64,000 nucleotides of DNA from Sophora flavescens. Lineage: Eukaryota; Streptophyta; Magnoliopsida; Fabales; Fabaceae. Location of the stretch: positions 102,612,602 through 102,676,601 of the forward strand of contig CM061067.1 in assembly GCA_030762895.1 (NCBI GenBank), in the 5' to 3' direction. Below are positions 14,601 through 22,756 of the stretch, piece after piece; the first letter of the stretch is position 1, and every line of letters begins with the position of its first letter. The position numbers and the translations under genes were made by a program. The notes below the pieces were generated by a model that saw only the letters and a program-made list of their open reading frames with translations, did no database searches and was not told the origin of the DNA.

Positions 14601-17600
14601 TTTCCTCCTCACTTTTTGTTTTGCTCTCATCTTTTTCTTGTCTCTCACTCTTTTCCATACTTTCATCTTTCTTTTCCTCCTCTTCAAATATACTCTCATT
14701 CTTTTCACTCTTCTTTTCACTCTCTTTTTCTTTCTCCTCTTGCATTTTTCTTTCTCTCAAATTAGAAGAGGCGTCCATAGGTTTCTTTCCATAAGTACTT
14801 GCCACGGCCTCCTTAGAGGTTGAGGTGTTGCCCTCCTTCTTTGATTTGTTGTGAAGAACTCTATGTTAGTGGTATGGAACAAATCTTCTCCTCATGCTTT
14901 TTCTCATCTCGGCCCAAGTCTCAATAGGCTCCTTCTCATATCTTCTTCTCTCCTTTTGCAATTGATTCCACCAAACAAGTGCATGGTCCTTAAATTGAAG
15001 AGATGCTACCTTCACTTTCTTTTTCTCATTGTAATTATTGCAATCGAACACTTGCTCTATCTTCATCTCCCATTTCAAATAGACTTTGGGATCATTCTTC
15101 CCATGAAAGGTAGGAACTTTGATCTTGACCCCTTCAATTCTATCTTCTCGGTTTTGAAGGATGGCAAGTTGTCTATCATAATTTGCACTCATTTGCTCCA
15201 TTTGCCTTTGAAGGTTTTGTATTTGAGTAGCCATTCTAGCATGAAGAGTTGAAGGCCTTAGAGAAAATGATGGATTATCTTCATGGGCTGTCATCACTTG
15301 AACACACAATTTCAAAAAGAAATTATAAAATTCCTCACTACACTCCCTCACTTGTGCACACAAATGTATTTCACTCAATTGGCTTTTTCCACACAAGATG
15401 TAATTTTCACTCTTGCCTTTTTCCACTCAATTGTTCTCTTTTAGGCCTTAGAGGAGTCAAACACAATCCACAAAAATCCAAAAATCAAGTAACAAAAATC
15501 ACAAAACTTATCAAAAACAAAGGAAACAAAAGGAAAGTCTAGTAAAGGAAAAACTTTGGGAATAATGAAAACAAGGAAGAAAGGAAACTTTTCAAGAACA
15601 CTAATTGTCCAAATAAGATTTTCTCTTCTTTTTTGTTGAAATTCTAGGTGCTGTTTTTCCCTTCTTCTTTTTTTAATTTATTTTTTTTTCTTTTTTTTAA
15701 TTCATCGACACGCTAGAGAAGAGCTTGAAAAGAGAAACACAAATGTATATTTTTTTTCGAATTTTTATTTGTTTGTTTTTGGGCAGCAAAAAAATGAACA
15801 AAAAAACACAATAATTCCCTTCAAAACAGGAACAAGGTAACAATTTTTTGTTTTTGTTTTGGGTTTTGGTAGAAAAGATAGAAAAGATGAAAGATAGAAG
15901 ATAAAGAATAAAGAAGAAAATGAAGAACACAAACACAAAATTCAACCAAAGCCTAAGCTTTGATACCACTTGATGACAACCAAATGGATAGTTGCCTTTG
16001 AAAAGATTTTATGGTTGAATTTTTAACAACAAATTCGTGTAACCAAAAAATTAAAGTGAAGAAAGAAATAAAATGGAAGAGAAAGAGATGATGATGGCGC
16101 CACAAATAGAGAGTTTGATAAGCCTATGATGTTCGCCACAAGAATCTTGGATTCTTGATAAGAACTAAGGTTGGTTCAACCAAGAACCAAGGAGAACAAA
16201 GTCTCACAAATATGGATTCAATCCAAATTCAACATCCAAGTTACTCATTCATGTGTTTTGGGTGTGATACATATAGGAATGGTGGCTGCCAACTTTTGGC
16301 TTACACTTTGTCTTCCCAAGATACCATAACCCCCCACATAACTAGCCTAATCATGCGACTAAATGACTCACTAAACCCTCCTTAACACAGCCACTAATGG
16401 TGAGTTTATTATTCTCTTTCCACCATTATGTGGCTGCCACACTTCTCATATTAAAAAGTGTAACTCCCACATAATTAACAAAATACATAAAAGACTGATA
16501 AACCCGTGTAAAATTCGTTCATAACTGCCACCATTATTTTAACCATGATAGAAGCCGAATATGGTCGAGAGGCATGAAATACGTTTTGTAGGAAATTTCC
16601 TTATCTTTCCAACGCATCAAAGAATGCATCAATCGGAGACCCGCAGCTCAAGATACAGCCAAAACAAGTCAGCTAGTTCACCACTAATATAAATAAGATT
16701 TTCATTGAAGTCCTTGAATTTCTTCTTGATCCATGGTCTTCATTGGGCTCATATCATTCTTGTTGAAAAGTTGACTTGCTCCCCTTGGCTCATATCAATA
16801 TATATACACACACATTTGTATGAAACAACCTATTGCTTCTAGAGTAATGATATTTGCACAAATTTTATCCTACCATTCCCTCAGACTCCAAGGTGGACTC
16901 GTCTGGACCATTTTCCTCATATGCTGCTAAAAACTTGGAACTTTCTGGTTGCCTTAGAACAGCTTTTGTCAAGAGCCATGGGCAAGATCTTGTTTATTTC
17001 TTTTATTTTCAAAATAAAAGCTATCCTAATTGATTCTTGTTCTCTTGGATCCAATCTATGCATTTACTGACCTACACCTTAGAATAGGATGTTATTGCAA
17101 GTATGCTTTGCCATTTAGTTGCAAGAATACAGCGTTATTAATCTGAAATTTAATATGCTGTTGACCATATTCTAGGGGTCAATTCCAAATTCTTCAGGCT
17201 GCTGCATCTGGCGAATTGTATGATGAGTTTAAGGCCGAACCTCCGTGCACTGTTAATAGTAAAGCATACAACTTTTCTAGTAGAATGCCCTCAGTCCTTC
17301 AACTGAAGTCACTTCCTATGTTGAATACCTTGACTGAAGTATTCCAGAATGATAGTCCTAGTCTTCAAGATATTGCATTGTACTTCTTTCCATCAGATAA
17401 TAACGCTGAGAGGTCAGATTTTGCTTCTTATTTTGATAAACTTTTTCTTTGTGCCAGCACTGCCAGGCCATTTTTGTTGTTTAAGCTACTTATGCTACAT
17501 GCTCTTAATTGAGTGCAGGTCCCGAAAGAACTTGAATAGCATATTTGAGTTTATGAACGAAGAAAAATTGATGCTGAGAAGTATTATTGATGGAGTGGAG

Positions 17601-18245
17601 TTGTTGGTGTTTACCTCAAATGAACTTAATGCGGACTCAAGGGGTACGTTACACATTTCATGAATTGTCTCTACCACATCCCTGCTTTGATTCTTTTGCT
17701 TTGTTGAATTTGTTTGTCCTATTGCTTGCATGGCCTAATCAGCATTTGTCTTTGCATTGTGGCATGAATCTGTGTTTATAGGTGCTATTGCAGCAGTAAA
17801 TGCAGGTGCGGGATATTTCCTGTGGGGTGTGTTTCGCCAAAGTAAAATCGATGAAGGTATTGAAGGATTATCTGTTGATATGCTTGTAGGAAAGGAAGTG
17901 GTGGATATTGAAAGATTACCTGAAATGGAGGCTGTTAATATGGATGTTGATATGATTGGGGGGAAGGACGTGGTGGGGAGAGTTGATATTGTTGTTGGAA
18001 AAGATAAACCCATATCTCTTCATAGCACCTCCAACAAGGCAGAAGAAACTATCATAATCTCTTCAAGCCATAGGAATTTATCAGCTTTGTCCACTGACCA
18101 TGCAAAGAAAATCAAAACTGAGTATTCTTTTGACCCGTCCGTGTGCAAGGAGTATCATAATCCTCTGGACAAACTGGATGTTCCTCCAGGCTTTGGAGCT
18201 CGTGTTTGTGAGTCTTTTAGGACGTGGGATGGTACAACCTTTTGA
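5647..18245 (+). CDS. PHD-finger protein with AIPP2-like SPOC-like domain (8 exons, 539 aa)
   Basis: Exons: 5647-5673, 9713-9798, 10263-10660, 11565-11723, 11942-12065, 17176-17412, 17519-17643 and 17782-18245. All introns are GT-AG, phases agree, and the spliced length is 1620 nt. Residues 13-57 form a full C4HC3 PHD finger (C13, C16, C28, C31, H37, C40, C54, C57). A basic stretch (SKRQRARA) follows near residue 71. Residues about 262-404 match the AIPP2/PAIPP2 C-terminal SPOC-like domain (W-R-G-x-F, ASGELYD, ALYFFPS, DGVELLVFTS, FLWGVFR). The tail has VPPGFG (519-524). Known family members are nuclear and join BAH-PHD-CPL2 complexes that repress transcription at H3K27me3 chromatin; that role here is inferred. 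The first exon is the weakest part: ATGs at 5647 and 5671 share the frame. Introns 1 (4.0 kb) and 5 (5.1 kb) carry retrotransposons, both antisense to the gene. Confidence 0.82.
6500..8740 (-). mobile_element. 5'-truncated Ty1/copia element in intron 1 of the PHD gene
   Basis: Minus-strand copia remnant: the end of integrase/linker, reverse transcriptase, RNase H, a purine-rich stretch (TTTGAGGGGGGCCA, about 6699-6712) and an LTR of about 200 bp (6500-6698). The 5' LTR, gag, protease and most of integrase are missing. It lies antisense to the host gene, wholly within intron 1. Confidence 0.8.
6702..8671 (-). pseudogene. Copia pol pseudogene (reverse transcriptase, RNase H)
   Basis: From 8671 downward the frame gives a Ser/Pro-rich linker, then RT with VDAHNAFLHGSLDEEVYMQ, LYGLKQSSRQW and the catalytic YVDD (LLIYVDDLILAGND), then RNase H with SDSDWA, SSSEAEY and ALLYCDSQSA. 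A stop near 8150 replaces an expected tryptophan between linker and RT. Near 7030, after SSSEAEY, the frame shifts in a way that fits loss of 4 nt. The YVDD motif is intact, but the nonsense codon, the shift and the 5' truncation rule out a working polyprotein. Confidence 0.85.
8875..9163. repeat. Probable solo LTR or LTR fragment in intron 1
   Basis: A 289-bp block starting TGATGTATG and ending TACATCA has copia-LTR-like content (a CTCTC-rich zone and a TATATAA near 9027). The ends are inverted, but no flanking duplication was found, so the class is uncertain. Confidence 0.4.
9164..9712. other. End of intron 1 of the PHD gene
   Basis: Ordinary AT-rich intron sequence ending in a pyrimidine tract and CAG at 9710-9712. 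No element recognised. Confidence 0.5.
10661..11564. other. Intron 3 of the PHD gene
   Basis: A 904-bp GT-AG intron. Around 11030-11110 there is a cluster of GTGTCGGA, GTGTCGAA and CCGACACT words, and 11115-11450 looks like repeat-derived sequence, but no element ends or coding remnants could be fixed. Confidence 0.5.
12630..12654. repeat. (TA)n microsatellite, retrotransposon target site
   Basis: About 12 TA units directly before the LTR at 12655. The sequence continues as ATATATATACACACAC after the far LTR at 16797, so the element landed inside a dinucleotide repeat. Confidence 0.85.
12655..13486 (-). repeat. 3' LTR (element orientation) of the intron-5 gypsy element
   Basis: Begins TGATGACAACC and ends CTCATATCA on the + strand, preceded by ATATA. 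It pairs with 15971-16797. Confidence 0.9.
13438..14805 (-). CDS. Condensed pol-derived ORF (RT fossil) of the non-autonomous gypsy element, 455 aa
   Basis: An uninterrupted 455-codon frame. Residues about 20-70 are a Glu/Lys/Ser-rich, probably coiled-coil segment. After it come blocks that look like worn, collapsed pieces of gypsy pol in the normal order: IPREVPHGL (linker before RT), NLLDELHDS (RT), LDKFVVVLSNVHLIY, where an active RT would have the YxDD catalytic box, and LLRECLFANLLTYTFDQNKV (late RT). Near the end, SKVHLRRDGLLQVVEKIN and NSRTNFLKEGG match the integrase C-terminus. The catalytic aspartates are gone, so it cannot be a polymerase. The last 16 or so codons run into the 3' LTR. 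That it is expressed or useful to the element is unproven; homology is by recall of pol sequences. Confidence 0.65.
   Translation of the reverse strand: MASTYGKKPMDASSNLRERKMQEEKEKESEKKSEKNESIFEEEEKKDESMEKSERQEKDESKTKSEEEKVNDCFDVFPNSLPTCVDSLLKEIEDVSPMEACKTTDVIEELIPREVPHGLGTCMGSQKYGYLNTIFDNMLGKLHGSCYSSTFDRNENLLDELHDSCHLPWIDLRIVNLDLNEVLDKFVVVLSNVHLIYHNNFDECVGLLRECLFANLLTYTFDQNKVSILRVVMSSKSLHVTIMDGITTIPLLTLPIIANSFKLSYDDPNVIKRIVLFRKEPSLVCDKESIHKAQLSWLKRESTLSFMTMFKPRKVNLKVDFHKYNFLLILIIHYLGYECVGVLIVQDGNVLHLPVHFMVSINFHLIPGGWVCIHKKNKRFPNKRKSKVHLRRDGLLQVVEKINKNVFDIDLSSMWHLCLSFDVGIEVINSRTNFLKEGGYDMSQGRQVNFSTRMI
14866..15426 (-). CDS. Gypsy gag N-terminal ORF, 186 aa
   Basis: Carries the retrotransposon gag core VKIKVPTFHGKNDPKVYLKW, EQVFDCNNYNEKKKVKVASL and ALVWWNQL, preceded by a coiled-coil-like Gln/Met segment (LQRQMEQMSANYDRQLAILQ). 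Gag assembles virus-like particles around element RNA. The frame ends just after RRRFVPYH, before the usual zinc knuckle. The RT-fossil ORF begins about 60 bp further on in another frame, so the gag C-terminus is lost or shifted. The first 45 or so residues, up to about 15290, may be leader rather than protein; a later start near MTAHEDN or MATQIQN is equally likely. Confidence 0.75.
   Translation of the reverse strand: MEKGKSENYILCGKSQLSEIHLCAQVRECSEEFYNFFLKLCVQVMTAHEDNPSFSLRPSTLHARMATQIQNLQRQMEQMSANYDRQLAILQNREDRIEGVKIKVPTFHGKNDPKVYLKWEMKIEQVFDCNNYNEKKKVKVASLQFKDHALVWWNQLQKERRRYEKEPIETWAEMRKSMRRRFVPYH
15957..15968 (-). promoter_or_regulatory. Primer-binding site of the intron-5 gypsy element
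   Basis: Minus-strand TGGTATCAAAGC, two bases inside the 5' LTR border, differs at one position from the standard plant initiator tRNA-Met site TGGTATCAGAGC. Confidence 0.85.
15971..16797 (-). repeat. 5' LTR (element orientation) of the intron-5 gypsy element
   Basis: Begins TGATGACAACC and ends CTCATATCA on the + strand, followed by the duplication ATATA. About 96% identical to 12655-13486 by hand comparison. Confidence 0.9.
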
Positions 18246-18445
18246 ACTTAATGAAGAGAAGGAGACAGAAATTATGTTTACCTTGTTTGTACAGTTTCGA
18301 ACTTTTACCCTGGTCCTGATTTGTGTTGTGCCCTATGAATATGTCAATAGAAACTAGGAGGCGTATATGTTATTTTTGACTCAATCTTTTAGGGTTTAAT
18401 TAAACCCAAAAATAAGGTAATAGGTGAATCAAATCACATAACTGA

Positions 18446-19208
18446 TTAACTAATTACATCGCTTCGTTACAATTGGCATTAAACTTTTATTTAGACCGGG
18501 GATCATGACTTAATTGAATTTTTCAAGAAATTATTTTATTCAAATAATCTATCAGTTGTTATAAATATTTAGATATTATGGATGATTATATTAATTTGTT
18601 ATCTTACAATATTTTTACCATTACAACGTATTTACTTCTTATTTATGGTTCTTGAATTGGTTCAAGATTAGTGGTCCATTTACCTCTATAAATACGATCT
18701 TAGGTTTTACTCTTGTATTCACTCAATTAGACCAATACATTAACCATATAATTTGTACGTGATTAATGTTTGTGGAAAATGATTGTAAGCTTCACGATGA
18801 CTTATTAACTATACAATGAATTGAATTAACCAAAATATTTGCATGTAATTAATCAAATATTTACATGGTTGTGGAAAATGATTGTAAGTTTCAGGATGAT
18901 ATATTAATCATATAATGAACTGAATTAATCAAATATTTGTATGTAGTTAACCAAATATTTGCAAGTAATTAATCAAAAATGTTATTACTAAAAAAAGCTA
19001 AATATTTTTAAAAAATCAAATATTTTTTAAAAATTCAAATCGTTGTTCAAATATTTTAAAAAAATGTTATTTCTAAATCTGTCATAAAAAAAACATTTCT
19101 GTTAACTAATTACATCGCCTCGTTACAATTGGCATTAACGTTTTATTTAGACCGGAGATTATGACTTAATTGATTTTTTCAAGAAATTATTTTTTTCAAA
19201 TAATCTAT
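18446..19208. repeat. Dispersed 107-bp direct repeat with an internal 99-bp tandem pair
   Basis: About 107 bp at 18446-18552 recurs at 19102-19208 (both start TTAACTAATTACATCG and contain TTTATTTAGACCGG). Between them a unit of about 99 bp starting TGTGGAAAATGATTG occurs twice (18771 and 18870), followed by partial repeats of CAAATATTTGC-like words. Non-coding, AT-rich; source element unknown. Confidence 0.65.
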
Positions 19209-19257
19209 AAATAAAATAGTAAACAAGCTAGGGTCTCTTTGCTTGGCTCCCAGTTTA

Positions 19258-19440
19258 CTGTTTTCAGAAATAATTACAAAACTGTCACATTGTGTTCATT
19301 CTATCTCTTGTTTCTGAAGATTTGTACAGAAAACAATGAAAACAGAAAAAAGTTATTTTCAGTGTTTCATGTATAAATTTCTGAAAACATGAAATAGAAT
19401 GAAAACAATGTGACAATTTTATAATTATTTCAGAAAACAG
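19258..19440. repeat. Foldback (MITE-like) inverted repeat
   Basis: CTGTTTTCAGAAATAATTAC at 19258 is matched in inverted, imperfect form by ATAATTATTTCAGAAAACAG ending 19440, and ACTGTCACATTGTG pairs with CAATGTGACA further in. This is a stem of roughly 70 bp with a short loop. No clear target duplication. Confidence 0.55.
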
Positions 19441-19593
19441 GAAATGAAAAGAGAATCGGAAACAAAACAAAAATACGCTAATTGTTCCGATAGTACTTTT
19501 CTTTTTGTTAAAAGAAATTATGGTGGTATATGTAGCAGCTTTTTTATTAGAGTACTAGTGTAGTGTGACTCATGCCATACATGAGGGTATATA

Positions 19594-20816
19594 TTGACTT
19601 CTGAACATTTTCATGCTTTCAACTTGGCTATGTTAGGCATGCAAGGATGGAAGTTGATATCTCACCCGGATGCTATGGTTTCATGTCTTTTCAAAGCTAA
19701 ATATTTTCCTAATAGGGATTTCTTGGATGCTGATTTAGGACATAATCCAAGTTACATTTGGGTAGCATTTGGAACTCTAAGGATTTATTGAAAGCAGGTG
19801 CTAGGTGGTGTATTGGTGATGGGTACAAAATCAGTGTCTGGAATCAACCTTGGCTGAGAGATAAAAATTACGGGATGCTCGAGTCTCACCCTCTTTCTTG
19901 TGTTTCGGACTTACGTATTTTTGATTTATTTTTGTATGGTTGTAGGGAGTGGGACGTAACTTTAAATTCACGTTATTGCATGCTGATGTTGCTAATATGG
20001 TGATAAAAACTCCTCTCTTCCATTCGGTGCAACAGGACAAAAGGGTGTGGGTCTCACTGAGCATGGAGAGTACACTGTCAAGTCAGCATATTACAAGATT
20101 ATGTCTTCTTAATTTGTCTACAGATACTTCTTCAACTATTCCTGGAGTCAACTGGCAGATGCTTTGGGATATTGAGGTTCCTCCTAAGCTGCACACTTTT
20201 GCTTGGAAGTTAGGTTCAGATTGTTTGCCAACTAGACTGAAGTTGCAAAGTAAAGGCGTGGTTGTTCCTGCTTGTTGTGTCCTTTGCGGTGATTAGTGGG
20301 AAAACACCTTCCATCTTTTTCTTCAATGTCACAAAGTGGTTCCTTGCTGGGAGAAAAATCACCTTTAGAGCAGGATAGAACCTAAGTTACTAGCATGTGA
20401 ATGTTTTGTTAAATGTAATGTCGATGCTGCTTTTTTCCAGAGGGAGGGGCGTACTGGGTTGGGCTTATGCCTTAGGGATGACCAAGGTGGTTATATCATG
20501 GCTAAATCCATCTGGTTCCCTTGCTTGATGTCTGTTCGAGAAGGTGAGGCGCAGGGTTTGTTAGCTGCCATTGATTGGATGCAACAACTTGGTTATATAG
20601 AAGTCATATTTGAACTTGAAATTAGTGGTTGATAGTGTGGCCAAGTCTATGGTTGAAACCTCTGAATATGGGGCCATTATTTCTTGCTGCCAGGAAAAGT
20701 TGCTTCATTTTCCTGCTTCAGTAGCTTTCACTAGGAGGGAAGCAAATGGGGATGTCGATCTTCTAGCCAAAAACTCTATTTATTTTCCTAGTGATGTTGA
20801 TTTCCCTGTGTATTAG
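19594..20816 (+). pseudogene. LINE reverse transcriptase C-terminus with zf-RVT and RNase H-like domains
   Basis: Segments in different frames read LGMQGWKLISHPDAMVSCLF, KAKYFPNRDFLDADLGHNPS, ARWCIGDGYKISVWNQPWL, then the zf-RVT region (WDIEVPPKLHTFAWK, CVLCGD, FHLFLQC) and an RNase H-like end (CLRDDQGGYIMA, EGEAQGLLAAIDWM, FTRREANGDVDLLAKNS). At least three frameshifts or stops (near 19775, 20000 and 20296) break it. The terminal stop at 20814-20816 is TAG made by the first bases of the inserted hAT element; past the insertion the same frame continues for 13 more codons. Confidence 0.85.
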
Positions 20817-21866
20817 GGGTGGCAAAATGGGTTGGGCCCGTCGGGTTGGCCCGTTTAACCCATCTTTTTTGGTGGGTTGGGTTGCGGTCCTCAACCCATT
20901 TTGACCCGCCCCGTCCAACCCGCTCAAAAAATGGGTTAAGAGCGGGGCGGGTTAGCCCGCCAACCCGTCTGATTTGAAAAAAAACTTTTCAGCTTCCTAA
21001 GTTTTTTTGCATGGTCCTGAGTCTCGACCCTTGGTTTATTCACATTTCACAACGTAACTTACGTAAGTGACTCTCTCAGTCCTGACCCTGAGTCCTGACC
21101 CTTTTCCGTGCATCCAATTTCGAGTACAAACTAAAGCTTCCACATTTTTTGACAAGAAATTGGATGCACGGTTTTGTTTCCGATGGTAATTTACTAATTT
21201 ATTTAGTTTTAATGTATTTATTTATCATGATATTGTTTTGTTGGCCATTTGTTAATTTAATTATTTTCACTTAAATTGTGATATGTAGGTGATGATAATG
21301 AGGAGGATCGAAAAGTGGAGCAATCTACCCCTAGAGCGCCATCTAATATTGTTGATGTGGAAGATGATGAAGAACGATTAGCTTATTTTAAATTATATGA
21401 TGTCATTTTTTTTGTGTTTGGATTATGAATTTGGTTTGTAAGATGTGGGACATTTTAAATTACAAGTTGCTACTAGGAATTTTAATTATCACTTTAATAG
21501 TATGAGTATGACAATATGATACGACTTCAAAGGTACATGATTTAAATTTCTATATCAGAAGGTATTTAGCTATTTATATATTATCATATTATCTCTATGT
21601 TCTCTTTGAGTAATGTTTGCATCGTTAAATTATGTAACATTTAGTTTTATATTGTTTTAAATTGTATAATTTTAGCGGGCCAACCTGCAAACCCGCCAAC
21701 CCATTTACTAGATTTTCCTCCTTGGCGGGCCAACCCGCCAACCCACCAGGAAATGGGGTGGGTTGGAGTACTCAACCCAAGACCTTTGGCGGGTCAACCC
21801 GCCCCGCCCCGTTTAATGACGGGTTCACGAAGGGTCGGGGCGGGCCGGTCTGCTTTGCCACCCCTA
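20814..21866. mobile_element. hAT DNA transposon (non-autonomous), 1053 bp
   Basis: Terminal inverted repeats TAGGGGTGGCAAA and TTTGCCACCCCTA are flanked by a perfect 8-bp duplication CTGTGTAT (20806-20813 and 21867-21874), as expected for hAT. Both ends carry GC-rich CCCGCCAACCCG-type subterminal repeats; the middle is AT-rich. A short acidic frame near 21290-21400 may be a transposase relic, but no transposase remains. Confidence 0.93.
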
Positions 21867-21969
21867 CTGTGTATCCTGCTTGTAATGTTGTTTACAATGG
21901 TTTAATGATATAAGTTTGTTTCCTTAAAAAAAACATATAATTTTTTTAAAATATTTGATTTAGGAATTC

Positions 21970-22756
21970 TGATGAAACCAAGAATAATGTCCAATTTAAG
22001 GCCAAATTAATTTTTGGTGAAAATTTTATTTTCATTATGATGAACCCGTATACGTGTTTTGCTTGTATCTTAAGCTACAGATTTCTGATTGATGCGTTCT
22101 TTGGTTCATTGGAAAGCTTATGAAATTATCTACAAATCATGTCTCAAGCCTCTTGACCTGATTCTGCTTATATTATGGTGAAAAACGGGCTAAAAGTTTA
22201 ACACGAATTCTTGGACGAGTTTGAGTTTTTAGGAGGGTATCTTTTGGCTTGCATGCCTAAAGTAACTCCTTCTTTATTAGTTATGTTTCATTTTAAATAT
22301 TCTCTTAAGTTTGGTAATAACTCCAATTATTGGAGAGTTATGTTTAAATAGCCATTTAGTGGTTTATTACACCAATTAGTGGTATAGTTATTAGGGGGTT
22401 ATAGAATAATGGAATCTTATGAGGACTTTGTGTAAGCCAATTTGTGACAGCCTCATGCCTATATGTAACATTTCCAAACAGATGAGTGATAACTTTGATG
22501 TTCAATTTGGTTTTTAGTCCAATTGTGAGGGTGTTCTCTCTTGGGTTCTTCATTGAGCCAATCCCTTTGATCTTATCAAGAGCCCAAGACCCTTGTGGCG
22601 ATCCTCACCTTGGCTTATCAATTTCCCTTGGAATTATGGCGTCATTCTCATCTCTTACCTTCATCCATTTGTTTATTTTCTTCTTCTTCTTGAATTTTGC
22701 TTGGTCACTCAAGGATAGATCCGAAAATTTACATGTTCCTTATTAGGATTATATCA
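21970..22756 (+). repeat. Solo LTR, family A (sense orientation)
   Basis: Begins TGATGAAACC and ends GGATTATATCA, 787 bp, similar in reverse complement to the LTRs at 2724-3549 and 33999. There is no internal sequence on either side. Flanks AATTC and AATTA differ at one base, consistent with an aged 5-bp duplication. Solo LTRs form by recombination between the two LTRs of one element. Confidence 0.75.

Larger units (their letters stand above)
12655..16797 (-). mobile_element. Non-autonomous Ty3/gypsy element, family A, in intron 5 of the PHD gene
   Basis: A complete minus-strand element of 4143 bp. LTRs 12655-13486 (832 bp) and 15971-16797 (827 bp) have TGATG...CA ends and are flanked by the 5-bp duplication ATATA (12650-12654 and 16798-16802). 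Primer-binding site TGGTATCAAAGC (minus strand, 15957-15968) and polypurine tract AAGAAGGAGGG (near 13490) are in place. It has gag (14866-15426) and a degenerate pol-derived ORF (13438-14805) but no functional RT or integrase, so it would need help from an autonomous relative. A hand count of about 33 substitutions between LTRs (about 4%) suggests a fairly old insertion. It accounts for about 80% of host intron 5. Confidence 0.9.
19590..21933 (+). mobile_element. 5'-truncated L1-type LINE, split by a hAT element
   Basis: Contains the C-terminal part of a plant non-LTR retrotransposon protein and ends in a poly-A run (about 21926-21933). The first part is 19590-20813; after the hAT insertion (20814-21866) it resumes with the last codons, a short 3' UTR and poly-A. 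5' truncation is usual for LINEs. No clear target duplication was found. Confidence 0.8.

Noticed and set aside
14408..14823. Ser/Phe/Leu-rich + frames
   Set aside because: Antisense shadows of the Glu/Lys-rich segment of the minus-strand element ORF.
17735..18013. 92-codon Thr/Ser/Pro-rich minus frame
   Set aside because: Antisense shadow of exon 8 of the PHD gene.
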